9,450 nucleotides of DNA from Planctomycetota bacterium (lineage in GTDB: Bacteria > Planctomycetota > Phycisphaerae > FEN-1346). How positions within the stretch are numbered: position 1 is the stretch's first letter; each line of letters opens with the position of its first letter. Both the position numbers and the translations under genes were made by a program. Under the pieces are notes generated by a model. That model made no database searches. It worked only from the letters and a program-made list of their open reading frames with translations, and was not told the DNA's origin. This document shows, piece after piece, positions 6,761-9,450 of the stretch. Where the stretch lies: contig JAPLMO010000054.1 in the NCBI GenBank assembly GCA_026386995.1, forward strand, positions 1-9,450, given 5' to 3'.

Positions 6761-7670
6761 CGTGGGGGTGAGTTTCGATTTCCGCCGCGATTCCCGGATT
6801 TTCTTTTTCGCCGTCAACCGGCGGCGCTTCGGCTTCCGCTTCGGCAGCGTCCAGGGGCAGGGTGTCCGGGGGGTCCAGGTCAGCCGGGGCCTCTTGCGGC
6901 GGTTCAAGTGGCGTCGGTGGAACTTCGCCAGCGTCGCCGGGGGTCCGCAGTAGCACCCTTGCACGACAAGGGCACGGAGCATCACCTGTGGCCGATTCCC
7001 CTACTTCACCCGTCCGCGTCGATTCTGCGGCCTTTGGCATGTCACAAACGACAGCGGCGGGCATTGTGGCGGGAGGCGGCGGCGTAAAAGTCACCCACGG
7101 AAGCCCGCCGAGGCCGTATCGGTCGATCCCGGAAAGGCGGCCGTGGCACGCGCGCGGCGGTTCCCCGTCAATGGAGATCGTGCGGAAGTCCTCGCGCAAC
7201 TCCGCAAAGGCCGACAAGAAGGCGTCGTGTTCCACCACCACTTGCGCCAGCAGATCCGCCATCCGGCTTTCGCAGGCCGGTAACTGGCTCTTGTAAAATG
7301 CCCGGTACGCTCTCTCCAACGTGGCGCGCGCCGCTTCAAGTTCGCGCTCTTTGCCGGGGACAAGTTCCGTGGTGAAAATCCCGATGCTCTCACGCAGGGT
7401 TTCGACGCGGGCCGTTGTCCGTTTCAGGTTCGTCTTGAATCGGTCGAAAGCGCCGGGGCTGTCGGTCAGGTACGCTCCGGCCGCGCTTTTCAATTGCGCA
7501 AGGGTTTCTTCGGCCGTTCCGAGGTTCGCCACTTCGCCAGCCGCACGTTTTTGGAGTTCCGCCAAGTGCCGTGAAAGTTCCGCCACTTTCGCGGCCAGGG
7601 GCCGGAGTTTCGTTTCCGCTTCCGTTCGTCCTTTCGTGTTGGAGTATTCAGGCGTCCGGTTCGTCGTCAC
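6744..7670 (-). CDS. Hypothetical coiled-coil protein with Pro/Glu-rich tail
   Basis: I do not recognise this family. From a GTG at 7670 the product is 308 aa; the frame stays open to a TTG at 7718, but that would overlap the upstream gene by 71 nt, against 23 nt for the GTG. Neither has a clear ribosome site, so the start is uncertain. Residues about 12-165 are helical, rich in Ala, Glu, Leu, Lys and Arg with heptad-like spacing (for example AAKVAELSRHLAELQKRAAG), suggesting a long coiled coil. The second half is low-complexity, rich in Pro, Glu, Ala and Asp, with a CPC pair. The last codons and stop lie in the two-unit repeat and read VAPV. It is the last gene of the accessory operon and faces the tRNA terminator. 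By position two genes after a terminase small subunit a virion or packaging role is conceivable, but nothing in the sequence shows it. Confidence 0.65.
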   Translation of the reverse strand: MTTNRTPEYSNTKGRTEAETKLRPLAAKVAELSRHLAELQKRAAGEVANLGTAEETLAQLKSAAGAYLTDSPGAFDRFKTNLKRTTARVETLRESIGIFTTELVPGKERELEAARATLERAYRAFYKSQLPACESRMADLLAQVVVEHDAFLSAFAELREDFRTISIDGEPPRACHGRLSGIDRYGLGGLPWVTFTPPPPATMPAAVVCDMPKAAESTRTGEVGESATGDAPCPCRARVLLRTPGDAGEVPPTPLEPPQEAPADLDPPDTLPLDAAEAEAEAPPVDGEKENPGIAAEIETHPHGVAPV

Positions 7671-8064
7671 CTTTTTCGTTTTCGGCCCGCTCGTACAAGG
7701 CACTGCGCGCGGCCACAAGCCGGTCGTGCCGTGCCCGGTCGCTTCTTCGCAACGTGCCGTCCATGAAACCAGGTATCAATTCCAACACCTTGATTTGGGC
7801 TTCCGGCTCGGCGTATGGATCGACATCCTCGCAATCGGAGATCGCCGCGTCTTGCTCAGCGCGCTTTGTCTCGCCTTCGGCCGCTACTTCACGCTCGGCC
7901 AGTTTTCCGGCGTACTCCGTCCAGGCCGCATGTTCTGGGTGGCGGGCACAAATGGACGGATGTTCTGCATCGTTGCGGCCGTCCAGATTCATCCTGTTGC
8001 GCGCTGTGGCGATTTCGGCCAGCGTCATGTTCTCGTCAACCGTAGGCAGGTCATAGTTCTTCAT
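7648..8064 (-). CDS. Hypothetical acidic protein
   Basis: The product is 138 aa starting MKNYDLPTVDENMTLAEIA. The ATG lies 4 nt after the terminase small subunit stop codon, with only GCGAG as a weak ribosome site, so translation is probably coupled. I recognise no family. The chain is rich in Asp, Glu, Arg and Ala and has no membrane segment. There is a conspicuous stretch with two His and one Cys (AEHPSICARHPEHAAW, about 33-48), an acidic run (CEDVDPYAEPEAQ) and a highly charged C-terminus (NEKGDDEPDA). Its end overlaps the start of the next gene. In phages the gene after terS is usually terL; this protein is far too small and lacks Walker motifs. Confidence 0.7.
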   Translation of the reverse strand: MKNYDLPTVDENMTLAEIATARNRMNLDGRNDAEHPSICARHPEHAAWTEYAGKLAEREVAAEGETKRAEQDAAISDCEDVDPYAEPEAQIKVLELIPGFMDGTLRRSDRARHDRLVAARSALYERAENEKGDDEPDA

Positions 8065-8068
8065 GGCA

Positions 8069-8623
8069 TCACTCGCTTTCTTGCCGCGTTCGCGGCGCTT
8101 GGGGTTCTTGTCCGGCGACCAGAGCCGCCGGTATTTGCAGCGGGCCTTGTCCTGTCACTTGCTGCGTCAGCAATAGCGTCGTAATCCTCTCGGCTTGCTC
8201 TGCGCGCCGCGCGTCGTAGCGCTCCACCACGGCGGAATTGTCAACGAACACCGCGTCGGTAAACATGGCAAGATGTTTTCCTTGAAGTTCCGAACACCTT
8301 GCCGCTGTTGCCAAATCGCCTTTCGTCAAGGCTTGCAAGCGCGTGAACTCCAAGTCGGTCAGAACTTTCCCGATTTGCACACGCACCACTTTCTCAAACT
8401 CTGCAAGTTTAGCGATGATTCGGGGCCGACGCCTGAGTTTCCATCCGGCATTGTGCGCCTGCACGTAACCCGCCGCCTCAGCAGACTTCCGCGCACTGCC
8501 AAAAGTCTCGGATTCGGGATTTCCAAACGCTTCGCAAAAGGCCAGTTCCTTCGGACTCAGCGGCACAGTTTCAAGCAACTCGCCGCCGTCGTCGTCCAAC
8601 TCAGCCAACTCGTGTTCGCTCAT
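8069..8623 (-). CDS. Phage terminase small subunit-like protein
   Basis: The product is 184 aa starting MSEHELAELDDD, with GGAGG 8 nt before the ATG; a TTG two codons earlier is also in frame but badly placed. Residues 22-76 match the DNA-binding N-terminal part of phage small terminases: LSPKELAFCEAF, then SARKSAEAAGY and a tract of basic residues ending RRRPRIIAKLAEF, like the usual form in which a T/S-x-K-Q-x-x-F motif is followed by A-A-x-x-A-G-Y and a helix with N-P-x-V. The second half has KGDLATAARCSELQGKHLAMFTD (101-123), close to the family's LELLGKHLGMFT motif. The tail is Gln/Pro-rich. TerS recognises phage DNA for packaging and normally works with the TerL motor. No terL is in the window. 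The start codon lies 2 nt after the preceding gene's stop. Confidence 0.82.
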   Translation of the reverse strand: MSEHELAELDDDGGELLETVPLSPKELAFCEAFGNPESETFGSARKSAEAAGYVQAHNAGWKLRRRPRIIAKLAEFEKVVRVQIGKVLTDLEFTRLQALTKGDLATAARCSELQGKHLAMFTDAVFVDNSAVVERYDARRAEQAERITTLLLTQQVTGQGPLQIPAALVAGQEPQAPRTRQESE

Positions 8624-8625
8624 TG

Positions 8626-8862
8626 TCAAACCCTCCTACTAATAGATTCTTGGAACTCCGGTTCAGGTAAGTCCGCCAACTTCTGCGCCTCGGCGCTCTC
8701 GCGCTTGCTGATGCCAAGGGCGGAAAGGGTGGGCGTATTGTCACGCGGTTGCATGTAGTGACCGCGTGACGATTCTTTCTTCCCCCCCGCTCTGGCCCCC
8801 TTCGCCCTTGGCGTCTGCGCCAGCATCTCCCCCATCTTCCGCTCGGCCAGTTCTTGCACCAT
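8626..8862 (-). CDS. Short phage-type protein with LGISK motif
   Basis: The product is 78 aa from ATG 8862 (AAAGGG 7 nt upstream); an in-frame TTG two codons earlier is less well placed. The sequence begins MVQELAERKMGEMLAQT and ends with TLSALGISKRESAEAQKLAD and LPEPEFQESI. This order (AERxxGExL, a basic spacer, then LGISKxxSxxxQKLAxLPExEFE) is familiar from longer proteins of phages and integrated elements. In those an N-terminal region of roughly 80-100 residues precedes AERKMGEML. Here the start codon sits almost directly before the motif, so the protein is either a natural short form or a truncated copy with a newly acquired start. The ISK segment looks like a helix-turn-helix. The precise function is unknown; DNA binding is inferred. 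Confidence 0.7.
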   Translation of the reverse strand: MVQELAERKMGEMLAQTPRAKGARAGGKKESSRGHYMQPRDNTPTLSALGISKRESAEAQKLADLPEPEFQESISRRV

Positions 8863-8879
8863 CGTCAAACCCTTTCATA

Positions 8880-9107
8880 TTAAAGATGCTCCATGCAAGT
8901 CTGAAACTGGGTTACACCCCGGAGCACATACATCGTATTCGACCGCCGGTGGGCTTGGGGGTGAAAGGGTAGGGGGCCTCGCGCCGTCCCGCCGCACTTG
9001 CCCTTGCGAAGCCCTTGCAAAGCGCCTGCAAGGCCGCACGATTCAATGAGCGCCGCCGCTTGCAACAGCCTGTACGCCCGCCCGTCCCGCTCTTGCTGGG
9101 TTAACAT
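8880..9107 (-). CDS. Small hypothetical protein
   Basis: The product is 75 aa starting MLTQQERDGRAYRLLQAAA. The start is well supported: GGAGG at 9118-9114 is 6 nt before the ATG. No family is recognised. The N-terminal half looks helical (ERDGRAYRLLQAAALIESCG), the middle is Gly/Lys-rich with Cys (LRKGKCGG), and the C-terminal half carries the basic, Pro/His-containing stretch PFHPQAHRRS before YVLRGVTQFQTCMEHL. Three cysteines are present in total. It is the first gene of the tightly packed accessory operon, ending 17 nt before the next start. The quality of its ribosome site and its spacing are the main evidence that it is real. Confidence 0.6.
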   Translation of the reverse strand: MLTQQERDGRAYRLLQAAALIESCGLAGALQGLRKGKCGGTARGPLPFHPQAHRRSNTMYVLRGVTQFQTCMEHL

Positions 9108-9204
9108 CGGACACCTCCACCTTGACCGCCCAGTGATTGCTAATCAGTAGGTCCATGCTCTAAACCCCAAGCGGGCGTGCGTAGGATTGCGCTCGCCCTT
9201 TGCC

Positions 9205-9224
9205 GTGCTACACAGGTGCTACAC
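9205..9224. repeat. Two-unit repeat, right copy
   Basis: GTGCTACACAGGTGCTACAC differs from the copy at 6741-6760 by one base and has the same orientation, 2464 nt away. The two copies bracket the five-gene accessory block. As at the other copy, the minus strand reads GTA GCA CCN GTG TAG at the end of an open frame. Confidence 0.7.
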
Positions 9225-9450
9225 GACACCGATTTTCTGCCCCTGCCGCCGCGCGCTGAGCCTGCCTTGCGGCCCCGCAGAAACTCGCCCACGGCCGCGA
9301 GGACACGAGCGGCGCGCGGCCCGCCAAGAAGCCCACCAGCGGCCCCAGGTTGCCCACCAGGGACACCACGTTGCCCCAGGTTCGACGTGGGCGCGCCCAC
9401 AAGGGTACTATCGCCATGCGGCAATGACGCCGCAGGCCCCGCAAGGCCCG
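9208..9450 (-). CDS. C-terminal part of an unidentified open frame
   Basis: This frame is open from the window edge to a TAG at 9210-9208 (80 codons). It is favoured over the overlapping frame ending at 9140 because its third codon positions are clearly more GC-rich, as in the neighbouring genes. It contains one hydrophobic stretch (NVVSLVGNLGPLVGFLAG) followed by a basic and Ala-rich tail ending ENRCRVAPV. No family is recognised, and the start lies outside the window or at an internal ATG (9417). It could be the end of a small membrane protein or simply a non-coding GC-rich stretch. Confidence 0.3.
   Translation of the reverse strand, partial: RALRGLRRHCRMAIVPLWARPRRTWGNVVSLVGNLGPLVGFLAGRAPLVSSRPWASFCGAARQAQRAAAGAENRCRVAPV

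Noticed and set aside
9126..9175. A complete tRNA gene on either strand
   Set aside because: The anticodon-like stem has a mismatch, there is no D arm or acceptor stem, and the T stem does not pair.
9140..9424. Open frame of 94 aa overlapping the frame that ends at 9208
   Set aside because: Its third codon positions are less GC-rich than those of the overlapping frame, it has no ribosome site, and no family is recognisable.
6707..9450. Integrase, tRNA-Lys 3' duplicate or CRISPR array within the accessory region
   Set aside because: I searched by eye for tyrosine or serine recombinase motifs, for copies of the tRNA 3' end and for regularly spaced repeats and saw none; they may lie outside the window.

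Overview
The window comes from a GC-rich bacterial chromosome. A Ser/Thr kinase of the HRDLTPNN type, a short lid-less Hsp70 and an unusual Tad pilus cluster suggest a Planctomycetota-like organism. That placement is an inference from gene style; no marker gene in the window fixes it.

Region A (1-4717, all minus strand) is a partial tight-adherence (Tad/Flp pilus) operon. In transcription order it has the secretion ATPase CpaF/TadA (4699-3524), two tiny pilin-like proteins (3505-3278 and 3206-2985), an A24 prepilin peptidase (2846-2271), a TadE-like pseudopilin with two extra N-terminal membrane segments (2230-1061), and a Ser/Thr protein kinase (1026 to the window edge, incomplete). Gaps are 18-138 nt, so cotranscription is likely. 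A -10-like TATAAT lies just before cpaF. A GC-only hairpin follows the flp pilin gene and a smaller one precedes it. No TadB/TadC platform, secretin, CpaB or CpaE gene is in the window. The likely logic is that the ATPase drives assembly, the peptidase processes the pilins, the TadE-like protein is a minor pilin, and the kinase could regulate or sense the system.

Region B (4894-6706) is housekeeping. A 519-aa Hsp70 (minus strand, GTG start) and a tRNA-Lys(CTT) gene (plus strand) diverge. Each has a near-consensus promoter with the same boxes and spacing (TTGACA-N16-TAGAAT). The tRNA is followed by a 13-bp perfect hairpin terminator.

Region C (6707-9450) begins directly after the tRNA terminator and looks like an accessory, phage-derived insertion. 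Five small genes lie head to tail on the minus strand (9107 to 6744), with strong Shine-Dalgarno sites on several and overlapping or near-abutting junctions. One is recognisable as a phage terminase small subunit (8623-8069). It follows a short phage-type protein with an LGISK motif (8862-8626). The other three are not recognised. No large terminase, capsid gene or integrase is visible. A two-unit repeat (GTGCTACAC-N-GGTGCTACAC) occurs at both 6741-6760 and 9205-9224, bracketing the five-gene block. In both places it supplies the last four codons and stop codon (VAPV*) of a minus-strand reading frame. A TerS-only block beside a tRNA would fit a phage satellite or a decayed prophage, but the far end of the element is outside the window.
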